Assembly: GCA_011947345.1 (NCBI GenBank)
Contig: JAAVTG010000531.1
Coordinates: 682,001 to 746,000, forward strand
Reading direction: 5' to 3'
Source of the DNA: Phytophthora quininea
Taxonomy: Eukaryota; Oomycota; Peronosporomycetes; Peronosporales; Peronosporaceae
DNA: 64,000 nt
Part shown: positions 22,428-33,141 of the stretch, piece by piece
How positions within the stretch are numbered: position 1 is the stretch's first letter
How the letters are laid out: each line of letters opens with the position of its first letter
Notes under the pieces: model-generated
The model's database searches: none
Seen by the model: only the letters and a program-made list of their open reading frames with translations
Told to the model about the DNA's origin: nothing
Position numbers and translations under genes: made by a program

Positions 22428-23108
22428 ATGAAGACGCTTTTACTTTTCACCACCACCACCTTCCTCTTCCTCTTGACGTCGGCCGATGACTCTCACCGTA
22501 AGCTGCAAACGTACTCGCAGTCGTCGGACTACGTCGGTCTCATGCTCGAGCGCGTGAATCAGGAACGAGCCGCTCAAGGTCTCGCCGCGCTCTGCACGAA
22601 CAGCGAACTGCAAGAATCGGCGCAACGTCATTCGGACGACCAAGCAGCCGGTGACTTCATGAGCCACGACGGGTCGGACGGATCGACGATGTCCCAACGA
22701 GTGACCGAAGCTGGTTACGACTGGCAAGGCGTCGCTGAGAACGTCGCCGCCGGTCAAGTTGACGTAGCTGAAGTCATGGACGCGTGGATGAACTCGGAGG
22801 GCCATCGCCACAACATTCTGGGCGACTTTACCATGTTAGGAGCAGCCTACGCCTACAACCCGGACGGCAGGTATCACCACTTCTGGACACAAGACTTTGG
22901 GCGCAGCGATTCGGAGTCCTGCGACGGCAGCAACTCCACAACGACCGATACTGGTAGTACTGCTGCAACACAAACCTCCAGCTCTTCAGACAACACAATG
23001 ACAGCCCCCAACCGTCAATCCGGACGAGGAACTTCGTCCACGGCTCAATTATCCTGCAGCTTTAGCCTCCTCGTCGCCCTAGTCACCACTATGTTGACGT
23101 GCATGTAG
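22428..23108 (+). CDS. Secreted CAP/PR-1-like protein with C-terminal hydrophobic tail
   Basis: The ATG at 22428 (MKTLLLFTTTTFLFLLTSA) starts a signal peptide; a slightly earlier in-frame ATG at 22416 is less likely. The CAP (SCP/PR-1/YkwD) domain follows: LERVNQERAAQGLAALC, ESAQRHSDDQAAGDFMSHDG, GVAENVAAGQ, and WMNSEGHRHNILGDFTMLG. This is the His/Glu/His pattern of the family. A Ser/Thr-rich stalk (about 22930-23050) leads to a terminal hydrophobic stretch, CSFSLLVALVTTMLTCM. This suggests a GPI-anchored or membrane-held surface protein, which is inference. Oomycetes carry many CAP proteins at the host interface. Unbroken, single exon. Confidence 0.88.
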   Translation: MKTLLLFTTTTFLFLLTSADDSHRKLQTYSQSSDYVGLMLERVNQERAAQGLAALCTNSELQESAQRHSDDQAAGDFMSHDGSDGSTMSQRVTEAGYDWQGVAENVAAGQVDVAEVMDAWMNSEGHRHNILGDFTMLGAAYAYNPDGRYHHFWTQDFGRSDSESCDGSNSTTTDTGSTAATQTSSSSDNTMTAPNRQSGRGTSSTAQLSCSFSLLVALVTTMLTCM

Positions 23109-23256
23109 ATAGCTCGATTCAATACCTCATTGTTTTTTCTGCTTGCTACCTCACTGTGCTGTTGCTTTAATCGAGGCCGGCGCTGACTCGGGCATCGCGG
23201 ATCATGTTGCAGTCAAGTGTAAACCCTGGCCACGAGGTGAACTCGATCGGAGACAA

Positions 23257-23781
23257 TTAGTCAAAATACGGCAGTTGGCCTCGGTTGCAGATCCAAACCC
23301 GATCGCGTCGAGTGTCGACAATGACTCCTTCACGCGTGCCAGCATCGACAAATTTGGTCACCTTGTCCTGCAAGTCTTCGATGCTGTCCTTCTCCTTCAT
23401 CAGCTCAATTACAACCTCCGGTACGCACCGCAAGTACCGATTGTTTCTGTTCTCTTCGTCAGAAACTCGAGTCCACGTGCGCTTATCGACGTACGCCATG
23501 TCAGGAACAAACTGGCAGCGATACCCGCTCTCATTCTCGTTGAATTGGTAGCCGATGTTGACATGAAAAACCCCGGGCTGCTCTGGGTGTCGTGCGCGCC
23601 AATTTACAGCTTGGCCTATGACCTCGATCCTCTCTTGATCCGATGCTGGCGTTATCGCTACACTACTCACGAGAAGAAATGGGAAGTTGTATTCGAGTAG
23701 CAACAACTCGTTTTCCGCTGCTTCATTCAGATCTGGCGGAGGAGTGACCTCGTATTTCCTTGGACTCGCCGGAACGCTCAT
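23257..23781 (-). CDS. Uma2-like (DUF820) restriction-endonuclease-fold protein
   Basis: 174 residues, single exon, ATG at 23781 (MSVPASPRKYEV). The pattern matches the Uma2/DUF820 family of PD-(D/E)XK nuclease fold: FVPDMAYVDKRTW, then CVPEVVIELMKEKDSIEDLQ, then KVTKFVDAGTREGVIVDTRR. In bacterial members 'PD' and 'P-x-x-V-x-E-V' supply the acidic active-site residues; here PDMAYV and PEVVIEL stand at those places. The family is abundant in cyanobacteria and other bacteria and rare in eukaryotes, so transfer from bacteria is an attractive inference. Function in eukaryotes is unknown. It has no signal peptide and no neighbouring mobile element. Confidence 0.68.
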   Translation of the reverse strand: MSVPASPRKYEVTPPPDLNEAAENELLLLEYNFPFLLVSSVAITPASDQERIEVIGQAVNWRARHPEQPGVFHVNIGYQFNENESGYRCQFVPDMAYVDKRTWTRVSDEENRNNRYLRCVPEVVIELMKEKDSIEDLQDKVTKFVDAGTREGVIVDTRRDRVWICNRGQLPYFD

Positions 23782-24257
23782 CCCGCCTTGGAGTGCAATC
23801 GCGAAACAAAAGTGATTTTGTTAGGGTCTCCCCAAATGTCGACATAAATCGATTTACATCTACTAGTATTGATTGGCAAGTTTGGCCGCTGAGGTTGATT
23901 GACAAGCAGATGGCAGGTTGTGGACTTCAACGCACAGCCGAATAAAATCCCAAGTGGGCTGTGGCCTTAATGATACCGCGCCCCTCTTCACTTACTTCGA
24001 CGCATTCAACTGACACCGAAGTTACCTCGGAGTTCTCGCCACTGATGATGCTTTGTACTCTAGGTCACGGTGAACAGTGTCGGTTCACACAGGCAATGTC
24101 GCCGACTTTTGTGGCTTCAGACTTCAAACTCTTTCGAAGTCTCGCTTGACTTGGTGTGTAAATGAAGACTAGAATTGAACCGAAGCATATATTCCGCTGA
24201 AAAAAGGCAGCTTAGCGATTTCCATCGTGGTATGGCCTTGATATGGGGATGGTCCCC
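23782..24257. other. Intergenic
   Basis: About 475 bases, upstream of the Uma2-like gene and downstream of the EF-hand gene. No open frame with protein-like character. Confidence 0.4.
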
Positions 24258-24518
24258 TTACTCGCTGACCCACCACGGCAGGAACGTGGCGAAATGGATG
24301 AGACCAGTTTGCGGATCTGCAAGACTGGCAGTCGCGACGGCCAATTCTTCCTCGTCGAACGTCTCGCCCAACTGGTAGCAGAGTGCATCGAATTGTCTCG
24401 TCGAGATGGCTCCAGTATGGGCCTTGTCCAGTGAAGTGAACACTGTCTTGAAGGCCTCGAAGCGCTCAGCTGATAGCCCAAGGGCTGCAAAATCGACGTC
24501 GTAGCCGCTGCTCGCCAT
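24258..24518 (-). CDS. Small EF-hand-like protein
   Basis: 86 residues from the ATG at 24518 (MASSGYDVDF). One helix-loop-helix is visible: FEAFKTVFTSLDKAHTGAIS followed by TRQFDALCYQLGETFDEEEL. The loop D-K-A-H-T-G-A-I-S is a weak calcium site because its third position is Ala. A second, poorer hand may lie at ADPQTGLIHFATFLPW. The size is half of calmodulin. It is tandem with the receptor-like kinase, whose stop lies only 36 bases upstream of this ATG on the same strand. That spacing is too tight for a normal separate promoter, so read-through or a shared transcript is possible. Confidence 0.6.
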   Translation of the reverse strand: MASSGYDVDFAALGLSAERFEAFKTVFTSLDKAHTGAISTRQFDALCYQLGETFDEEELAVATASLADPQTGLIHFATFLPWWVSE

Positions 24519-24553
24519 GACCAAAAATCGGATCTCAATTCCGACTGTTCACC

Positions 24554-27084
24554 TCACACAAACCCGCCGATCTCTGCCATCGTCATTGCCCCAGAAGACG
24601 CGTCTGATTCCAGCAGTCGGTTGAGATCGTTCACGATCTCTTCCGCCGTCGGACGGTCTTCCGGTTTGGGGTTCATACAGTCCAGCGCCAACTTCTTGAT
24701 GTCCTCGGGACACTCGACAGTAAAGCTCGGCTGCAGTTCGCCACTCACCACGAGATGCAAAATGTGGATGGCCTCCATCTTGTCTCCGTCGGACATTCGA
24801 GCATCGTAGAACGGCAGCTCGCCAGTGTCCAACTCGGCCAAAACAACCCCCAGAGAATACACATCCGCTCTCTCTGAGTACTTGTGTCCTGCTAGAACTT
24901 CAGGCGCAGTCCAGTAGGCGGTTCCGACGCCACTTGTCATAGTCTCTTCGTCTCGACGCATTCGACTAACGCCGAAGTCGCTGAGCTTGGCTTCGTAGTT
25001 GTCGCCGATGAGGACGTTCTTGGACTTTAGATCCCGGTGGACGACTGTCGGCTTCCGGTTGTGCAAATATTCGAGTCCACGGGCAATATCTCGTGCTATC
25101 TTGGCCTTGTGGGAAGCCCACGAGAATTCGTCGATACTGTCCTCGTCATGCTGAGTCCGTCGACTGTAGTGCTGAAGCACGTGTTGTAAATCGCCACGCT
25201 CCATGTACTCCATGAGTAGATATATTTTCTCGAGCGTCGTCCACGCTACACCCAAAAGGCCGAGCACATTCGGATGCGAGAATGACGCCATGAGTTGAAT
25301 TTCGGTCGCAAAGTCCTCAAGTTCTCGCATCTGACGACGACGATCTCGTAAAAGTCTCTTGACTGCAACAATTTCGCCACGCATACGACCGACCCAGACT
25401 TCACCGTACGCTCCTGTGCTGAGCTGTCGAACGAGAGTTACATCGACGAACGGCACACGGCGGAAAGTCACCGCTGGGTCGCTTTGGAATTGGACCAATG
25501 GACTGACCATCGTCCCGGAAGAGGGATCTGTTAAAGCCGCCGAGTCGGTCGCAGGGTCACTCGACTCGTTCTGTTTGCTGAACGTGAGAGTGTTTCGAGG
25601 ACTTCCTGAGGCTTCAGAATTAAAACTCGTCAACGCAGCTGTGGTCGCTTTACTAGGCGAGCGAATGCTCTGACTCTGAGTGAGATGTCGAAGGTTGTCA
25701 TGCAGGTAGATTTGGTCGGCTTCCATGATATCCCCGTAGGCAGCTTGTAGAGCCATTGCGTCCAAGTCCTCGCTCTCGTTGCTATCGGACGGTTTGGTCG
25801 TTAGTTTCGGCTTGACTGGTGTGTGGTTCCAGGCCACCCAGTTCTGCGTAGGCGTTCCCTTTGTGCTCTCAATAAACGATGGTCCTGGAGCTTCGAGGAT
25901 AAAGTCAACGTCGTCCATCATCGAGAATCCGTCCGACTGGCGGCTACCCAGAATCTCTCGCTTTGCTCCCGAAGGTCTTCGGTCTCGTGCTGCTTCTGCT
26001 GCGTTTTCCGCCATAGCACGAAGGCAACTACGAGTGCAACAATCAACAGCACTAAACTCGTGATAGTCACAGCTAAAGCTGCTTTGTGCCAGGTCTCGGA
26101 GCTTTCCTTGACCAAAACCCCACCGTTCTTTTCCATCTCGAGCCATTGAGGAACGATATTGCCATGTTCGGGAGAGCACCAGTCGTCTGAGCTGTACTCG
26201 TCGTAAGCAACGCAAGGAACGATCATGGACGGCATCATGCATTTGCCGTAGCTGTTGATGTCGTCTGATAAGTGGATGGCCATGATCGTATACGAAATGT
26301 TGGCGTCCGTCCACTCGTGCTTTTGCATTTCACTAATTGGAACCACATCGTCTGTACCGCCATCACTCCACATTGATCCGTGCACTGGCGTAATTCCGTT
26401 CGTCGAGGCACACAAACTCTCGTTTCCTATTTGATATCCGCTGCAGTAAAGCGATTGAGAAAAGATGTCGCCGTTCGGAGACGAACAGCGTTGCTGCGTG
26501 CACCCAGTACTGGTGAAAGCCTTCAGAGAGATTTGTAACTCGGACATCCTCAAGCCGCACTTGGTGTAGACCTTGACGAAGCCCAAATCTGCTGCAGCCA
26601 CATAGCCCATGTCCCACACGACCGCTTGCTGCAGCATCGCCGGGAGGTTTCCAAACTCCAAACCAAAGTCGTCCTTGACGTAGTTGATCACCTCGGTCAG
26701 TCCACTTGTATCGGTGATGGAATCAGCCGAGTCTCCAGCCAGATATCGTCGATAGAACTGCTGCGCAAAGTCCGAATGAGTGCCGTCGAAAGCGTATCGC
26801 TCGTCGAGACGCAACTTGTTGAAGGAGCTGTCGCTTGAAGCTTCCGATAGTCGTCGAACGTCGCGGTGGGAATAAATACGATCGCCGAGGTCGCTGCTAG
26901 CGGCAATGTATAAGCAAATCGACAGCACCGCCAGTAGCAATAGCCTGCAATGTATTGCGAGTTGCTGGGGTGTCATCTGCTGGTGACTGTGAACTTCATT
27001 GTCTGTGGAGACTTCGCGACCTTCTTCGAGTCTTGATACACTCGACTGGGACCGTCGACCTGGTGGATTTTCCGACGAGGCCAT
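24554..27084 (-). CDS. TKL receptor-like protein kinase
   Basis: A membrane kinase of about 840 residues. The N-terminal cytosolic or pre-signal segment is followed by a hydrophobic anchor (LLLLAVLSICLYIAASS). Next comes an extracellular Cys-rich domain of about 250 residues, unlike LRR or lectin domains, and then the membrane helix AALAVTITSLVLLIVALVVA. The intracellular juxtamembrane region is Ser-rich. The kinase domain has a glycine loop LSTGAYGEVWVG (first Gly is Ser), AVKRLL lysine, HRDLKSKN, DFG and GTAYWTAPEVL, the tyrosine-kinase-like group. The frame breaks in the juxtamembrane region. One added base in the TTT run 25962-25964 or the CCC run 25968-25970 (plus strand) joins the receptor and kinase parts. 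Without this repair the locus would be a decoy receptor plus a soluble kinase. Confidence 0.85.
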
Positions 27085-28155
27085 GGCCCAAGGCAGTCGG
27101 CGATGCGCGAGCTCTCGCCGGTGTGTTGTGTCTGCAATTCGACGCTATGTATCGGGGGACGAGGTTTGTGAGTGAATCTTATCCGTCCAAGCAAGAAAGC
27201 CGCCCACACGGCAGGGGAGCTGACCACCTGTGCTCGTGACCGGGTGGATTGCAGACTGAAGCCATCTGGAAGTGGAGCTGAAGCAGACACCTCGAGATGC
27301 TCCTCTTCGCACAAGCGTACCTGGATAGTTCGAAACGGACGAAGTCTCAGTCTGACAGGTCCAGCACGCTTAGCTACCTACACCATCATCAACTTTGGTA
27401 TCGACTGAAGTTCCTACTTGGTGTAAAGTGCTTGCTGGGAACTGCTGGTCGACACGAAGGAATTGGATCGCGTTGCCGTGCTTTCCTCGTCTGGAACGCT
27501 GCTGTACTTACCGAGATTGACGGCCGTAAGGGGCCAACCACAAAATAACAGACTCGACAATGGTGGAACTACAGAGCTCCAGGTGGTGGTCACCGCCCGT
27601 GAGCAATGGCCTTCGGTAGTTGAAGCGCTTTGGCTTTTGAGGCTGGTAAACAGTGCAGCCGCGTAAACGAAGCGCAGTTTGGATCCTCACGCTGCGGCAA
27701 AAGCTGTTGCTGGCTGTTACCTTAATCCGCTTCTGCAAGCGTCCTCCAAGAAACTTCGATGCGTGGAGCTGCTAGCAGGAGATAAGGTTGAAGCTATTCT
27801 TACGGTTCCAAACACCATCACCATGTCACTGCTTCAGCAATAGCCAGCCCTTACGCTTTCAGCTCCTCGTCCTCTCCAATGCAATGCACAGATATGGAAG
27901 ACCAAACAAGCCGCAAAAATAACCAAGGGCAAGGATAGATGTTGGTGGTGCCTACGGGTCAGGCAGTGGGGGTTGCTACATCGGACGAGACTCGGAAGGA
28001 GCTTCATGTCAAGTGCATGACTCGCTTCAATTCCAGCGTCAACGCTGCCGTTTAAATTATTATCCATTCGGAAGCTTTCCCACACTCGGAGCCTTCCCAG
28101 CAGCAGCTAAGCCACTTGCCTTTTGCCTCGCCAACCACCACCAACTCCACCAGCC
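27085..28155. other. Gene-free stretch, divergent promoter region
   Basis: About 1.07 kb between the divergent kinase and CTD-phosphatase starts. Several short frames exist but none has domain-like or biased sequence. I assign none. Confidence 0.4.
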
Positions 28156-29147
28156 ATGATGCCCACCACCCGCTCCAAGACTCAGTCCAACCTCAACCTG
28201 AACGAGACCCCCGCTCCCAAACCCAACGGCGGTCGCATCTTCCAGACGCCGGTCTTTTCCCGCCGCAGCATGAGCAGTGGGGCTCTCGATGGCAAAAAGT
28301 CGTCGCCGAAGAAGCCACTAGCCGACCTCAATCCGCCCAACCCGTTGGCGAGTATCGTCCACCAAGCCGACCGAAGCGGTCGACAGCAACCGATTCTAGT
28401 CCGCCGCACCGGTCGTGAATCCTCGGGTTCAAATGCGCAACAAGGCAGCTTCCGCAACTTGTTCGCCAACATTTGGTCGGCTCTAGGCATCAATGAGCAG
28501 CAGCAGCAAGCGATGGACAAGCGGGCGCAGGATGGTCGTCCGTCACCGGCCAAGCCCAAAGCTACCGCCAGCAACACTATCGAACTCCGCAGGAGCGTCT
28601 TGCCCCTGCAATGGCTGAAGATGCCAACAAAAAGTGCCTGGTGCTGGATCTCGACGAGACTCTGGTGCACTCTTCGTTCCGACCGACCACCAACCCCGAC
28701 TACATTATTCCGGTCGACATCGACGGCACCGTGCACCAGGTCTACGTCTGCAGACGGCCTGGCGCTGAGGAGTTCCTGATTGAGATGGCCAAGTACTACG
28801 AGATCGTCATCTACACGGCCAGTCTCAGCAAATACGCCGACCCGCTGCTCGACAAGCTGGACCCAGAAGGCGTTATTCGGTACCGGTTGTTCCGCGAGCA
28901 CTGCGTGCAGTACGAGGGCAATTACGTCAAGGATCTGTCGCTGCTGGACCGTGATCTCTCGCAGACGATCATCATCGACAACTCGCCCATGTCCTACATC
29001 TTCCACCCTCGCAACGCCATCGGTTGCTCGAGTTTCATCGATGACCCGAGTGACCGCGAGCTCGACTCGATCGGACGCTTCTTGACGAAGAACCAGAATG
29101 TCGACGATGTGCGCGACCACCTTCACACCTGGGACGCAAACTACTAG
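28156..29147 (+). CDS. CTD small-phosphatase-like (FCP1/SCP, HAD) protein
   Basis: The N-terminal 140 residues are basic and disordered (MMPTTRSKTQSNLNLNETP; FQTPVFSRR). The catalytic domain carries the HAD nucleophile motif CLVLDLDETLVHSSF (DxDx[T/V]). It continues with RPGAEEFLIEMAKYYEIVIY and TIIIDNSPMSY. The SCP/NIF family dephosphorylates RNA polymerase II CTD or other phosphoproteins. The frame changes near 28583. The N-terminal frame otherwise runs to an unrelated end, while one added base in the AA at 28583-28584 links it to TPQERLAPAMAEDANK. An alternative is a shorter protein starting at the internal ATG at 28611. Two adjacent ATGs at 28156 and 28159 are both possible starts. Confidence 0.85.
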
Positions 29148-29310
29148 GTCATCCCGTCATCGAACGATCTCTCCTTCCGCACTATATCACTTCCTTTTCT
29201 GTAGAACTAGCACCTTAGAATTTATTCGGAAGAGCAACTTCCCTTATCAATAACAAACTCTTCACGATTTTTGCAAACCAATTTCATGTTCAGCTTCACA
29301 GGATGCACAA

Positions 29311-30488
29311 TCAAGCGCTTGGAGTGATTAAAACGAGGTCGTTCAGGTCGTTCTCGGCGTTCATGCCCCCAAATACTAGCAAACCTTGGCGCTCCTTCTT
29401 CTCTCCTTGACCCACCGTCGCCTTCAAAGTTACGGTGGTGCCGCAATGGCCAAAGCGCTCGGGAATATCCAAGTTGGCTTCGACCTGATCGACTGGCAGC
29501 CAGGATTCCTCGTCGTCATTGTAGTGGCAACAGTCTCCGCAGATCTTACCACCGTCGAATCCGCCAAAGCTAATAGTCTCTCCATTGACGACCCCAGCAG
29601 TGAGAGAGCAGCGGTTCCACCCACACATGGGCACAATCTGCCACGACCATCGTTCAAGATCCAGTAGCGCCATATCGGTGCAGATTTTGCCATCTCGATT
29701 ACGACCCCGGCGAAGCAGATCACTCTGTTCGTCTGAAGAAGAGCACAGTGAAGCTCACGAGCCTCAGGGGTCTCGCCGGTCGTCGTTATTTTCTCCCAAC
29801 GAAGTGGTTTGTCTTGTTCTTTGTCTGGGATGTGGAGCAGGAACACATCGTTGAAAGTTCCATATTCAGGGGACGAGCCCCGTACACCAAGATTTGCCCC
29901 TCGTCAGCTGACTGAGGGTTCTTCGGGAGGGCAATCGCAGCATGAGCATTACGAGCAACAGGAACTTCCCCTTCTACAACAGCAGAACTCCATGACGACG
30001 TCACGGTGTTAAAAATGTGGACGTCGTCGTAGATTTCGCTCTGCATCGCGTCCATCCCACCAAATAGGTAGATCTTAGCACCGATGGCAACAGCGGAGTG
30101 ACCGCTTCTTGGTGGGAAACAACCGTTTGAAGGCTTTACAAGAGACCACTCGCGTTCATCTAAACAAAAGGAGCAGAGGAGTTGATCAGCTTTGAAAAAG
30201 AAAGCAAATACTTTTCAAGATCTGCCGAACCAATATCGAAGCGATGCACGTCACCGAAGCTCGTGCCTTCTCGGTTGGCGCCTCCGATCAAGTAAACAAT
30301 ACCGTCACCCACCTATAATGTCAACGTGTCAGTAACCCCAGCGATACGATTCCAACTTACTGTACCTGTGTGAGGGTGGCGCCTCCACGCTTTTCCGGTT
30401 GCAAAGCTCCTCGTAGCTCTACGCTTGCAATCGAATACTGCCGAGCTGGTGCGTTTAGAGCAGCTTCATCTTGGTTGCTGGTCTGCAT
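29311..30488 (-). CDS. Kelch-repeat protein, two frame breaks
   Basis: Three exons on the reverse strand: 30366-30488, about 30233-30312, and 29311-30160. Kelch units have the GG-then-aromatic pattern: IVYLIGGANREGTSFGDVH, IYLFGGMDAMQSEIYDDVH, ETISFGGFDGGKICGD and GLLVFGGMNAENDLNDL. The protein is a beta-propeller interaction module without any other domain. The donor of intron 2 is uncertain: GTTCGG at 30232 gives a seamless DVHRFDIDEREW, while GTATTT further on breaks the frame. Two more breaks lie at the CCCC runs 29705-29708 and 29878-29881 on the plus strand. One added base at each restores the GG of a kelch blade. The ATG at 30488 is preceded by an in-frame stop. Confidence 0.78.
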
Positions 30489-30596
30489 CGCTGCAGTCAA
30501 GATATATCTGCCGAAAAGACACTCGATAATTAGCACTCAAACTTACGCGTGCTCCAGCCCCGATATAAGGGTAAATTACAATTGACAGTCATTCTG
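30489..30596. promoter_or_regulatory. Short bidirectional promoter region
   Basis: 108 bases separate the divergent ATGs of the kelch gene and the M96-like gene. Shared regulation is inferred from spacing only; no element is singled out. Confidence 0.4.
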
Positions 30597-31849
30597 ATGA
30601 AGCGCTCCAACGATGCCAGCTCGCCCCCAGGCCCCGGTCTGACCAAATCCGGCAACAAGAAGCGCGTTCGGCGTGTCCAGGCCGAGTTGGGTTTCTTCCG
30701 GGAGCAAGTGCGCGCCTTGGAGCTGCAACTGGCGCGGCTTGAGCTGCAACAGACGACGCCAGTTAATTCGCACAGCCCCAACTGTAATTTTCCTAGTGAA
30801 AATAAAGGCATTTCCTTGTGGAACGAAATTGCAGGTCGGCAGTTCCAGGAGCGACTACGAGCTCAAGAGCATAACAACATATTGCAAACAACAAGAGCTG
30901 AAATGCTGCAACTTTCTGCTGAGATGCAGACGGTTCTGCAACGGTCTCAAGAGAAGTCGAGTTGGCTGCAAGCTTCGGAGACTGCAGTGAGCCAATTGCA
31001 GCGCCGCTTTTGGGACTTTTCTACCGACGCAGACGACGAGGTTTTCTCCGAGCAGTTGACGGCGGTGGTGAGGCTCTACCTGGAGCTGAAGCGACAAAGT
31101 CCTAGTACCATTAGCAAGACGGTGCACTACTACGGGGACTTAGCCATGGGACAAGAAATCGTGAAACTGGACCCCAAACTCGACGTGGGCATCATGTTTG
31201 AAGTGCACTGCGGCACGACATTGCCCTTCACTTTGGACGTTGTCACTGCAGCGTATTGGCGGTTCCTCGGCTGTAGAACTGGGTTTGAAAGTCAACAGTA
31301 CGTCATTGATGCGCAGGATTCTCAGGTAACTTTGCTTGTGTGTACAATATTATCTGCTTGACAGAACTAACAATATTGTTGTTGTGGACTTAGTCCGACG
31401 TCATTGCGCGGTCATTCGACGTTCGAGTGGACTTTGACGGGTTTGTATCACAGTCGTCTGGCAAATATACGTGCCGTAAATACGTAGACGAAGACGAGAT
31501 CACGCTGGTGCTGGCCGACAACGTCAACGTGTCGGTCTTTGGCATCAGGTTCCAGGGCTTGCAGTATCACAAGCGTGGGTACATTAAACTGCGTCGAGTG
31601 AGCCGCCAAGGCCCCGGGCAGCAATCGACAGCTACTGTCGTAGAGACCCATTTCGAGACGATCCCTGTGTTCCACGACAGCGTCGCTGATAAACGACAGA
31701 AGGCCCAGTCGCTCGTCGACTTGATTCGTCAGTCCTATAGCAGAGTGAACCAGGTCTTCTGTCAGACAGTTGGTAGCCTGCTGCTGGAAGAAGATTGGAA
31801 GGCGACGTTCGGATCCGAAGCATCAAAGCAATCGACCATTGCGGCGTGA
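30597..31849 (+). CDS. M96-like coiled-coil/START-like oomycete protein
   Basis: Two exons, 30597-31325 and 31394-31849, with intron GTAACT...TAG. The N-terminus is a basic region plus leucine-zipper-like coiled coil (KKRVRRVQAELGFFREQV). The C-terminal half (DVGIMFEVHCGTTLPFTLDV; ADNVNVSVFGIRFQGLQ) looks like the lipid-binding START-like part found in the large oomycete family annotated as 'M96 mating-specific protein'. The role is unclear; members may be bZIP-like regulators. The ATG at 30597 (MKRSNDASSPPG) was preferred over 30549 because the intervening residues are untranslated-like. Unbroken reading frames in both exons. Confidence 0.8.
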
Positions 31850-32210
31850 AAAGGTAGTGGTGGATTTACATAAGTTTTGGCGTTAGTTAGTTGACTTAGA
31901 GCATTCTCACCGGTTTGGACAATAGCCAAACTAAAGTCAAATGTGATAAATTTTGTAGGGTGGTGAAGGGTCGGTGTGAAGACGGGCCATCTCGGACAAC
32001 AACTAGCCTATCCGAGAGCCAAATATAGCGCTTGGATAGCCAAGGCGCGGAAAATTATCTTGATCTGTGTATTGAGCCAAATATAAGTATAGTTCGAGTT
32101 TAGTCGGACCCTGCAAACTTATATCGTCGCTAGGTTCGTTTTTGCCAAGCGTTTTTGTCCGAACAGGTGGAAATGCTCTTACTCGACAAATACTACTAGT
32201 ACGTTACTCC
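31850..32210. other. Convergent intergenic region
   Basis: 360 bases between two stops. The phrase 'gagccaaatata' occurs twice with one mismatch region (about 32017 and 32079), a small direct repeat. No gene. Confidence 0.4.
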
Positions 32211-32789
32211 TTACGACTCGAAGAGGAACTTGTGCAGTTGTCGTGGGGTCTGTTCTTGGCAGAGGCACGTCCTGGAGACGTTGGTAGGAGTTGAGATAGC
32301 CAGCTGGAGCAGGGCTCGCAAGAAATCCTCCAGCATTTCCGCACGTTTTTCCTTGGATACCATGCCAATCAACAGAGTGCGAGGGTGGAGTAGACTCATT
32401 CGAAAACACTTGACAACGTGGTTGCAAAAGCTGCACCGCTCGACCGGGTGGGAGATCTGGGCCGAGTGATACACGAAGTCTCGAAGCTCGATGAACTCAG
32501 CGAGCGACTTCGATACAACCAAATCGGCAGCAAAGTTTGCACTCAGCAGTGACGTTGCGATGCGCTTGGAGCGAGTCGGAATGTTAGATTTTAGGATTGA
32601 CGACTTGATCACGAAGCAGTTCTTGTCTTCATTAGGTTGGGCGGAGACGTGGAGTTCTCCTAGCTGCTTCAGCTGGACGAGTCGTTGTGCGTGACGCGAA
32701 TACGAGGCTGGCTGCAGGCTGGACAGAGAGAGCGGCAGAAGCGTCTTGGCCTGCTGGATCTCCATCGTCGGCGAGCTTTGTGAATCCAT
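32211..32789 (-). CDS. Small PX-like protein
   Basis: 192 residues, single exon, ATG at 32789 (MDSQSSPTMEI). After a disordered start comes a beta-rich then helical domain with SKSLAEFIELRDFVYHSA, then SFCNHVVKC (a Cys pair) and EKRAEMLEDFLRALLQLA. Spacing of the 'F-x-x-L-R' helix and the 'R...L..FL..LL' helix resembles the PX (phox) phosphoinositide-binding fold of small oomycete proteins. The Cys pair in place of the usual proline loop is unusual. The assignment is by pattern, so the fold is tentative while the reading frame is convincing. Confidence 0.55.
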   Translation of the reverse strand: MDSQSSPTMEIQQAKTLLPLSLSSLQPASYSRHAQRLVQLKQLGELHVSAQPNEDKNCFVIKSSILKSNIPTRSKRIATSLLSANFAADLVVSKSLAEFIELRDFVYHSAQISHPVERCSFCNHVVKCFRMSLLHPRTLLIGMVSKEKRAEMLEDFLRALLQLAISTPTNVSRTCLCQEQTPRQLHKFLFES

Positions 32790-33141
32790 GTCGTCTTCCT
32801 AGGACTGTGCAAAAGGAATTGTGAGCGTCTGGCAGCGAGTTTTGCGTCGTGCGTGTTGACCATCGCAACGAACCTCCTTCGATGGGATGGGTTTCCTGTC
32901 AGACCTTCACTTTCGTGGCTCCTGAACTTCACTTGGCTCGGCCTGAATGCGACAACATGTGACAGGATTTTTAATCGCTTGCTGACCGCCAGGCATGCTC
33001 TATCGGGGCATTATGCACATAAAAAGCCAAAAACCCTTTTGAAACTCTCCAGGAGTGCCCATTTTGCCGCTCGGATTCTAGGCTGTTGAAGGAGTTCTCC
33101 AGCCAACATTTGCTGTTACCTACATACCGACACGTTGGGAG
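32790..33141. other. Intergenic
   Basis: About 350 bases upstream of the PX-like gene. Nothing recognisable. Confidence 0.4.

Noticed and set aside
28116..28418. Alternative frame at the start of the CTD-phosphatase gene
   Set aside because: The frame from 28156 has a better start and keeps the Ser/Pro/basic pattern; this one is a shadow.
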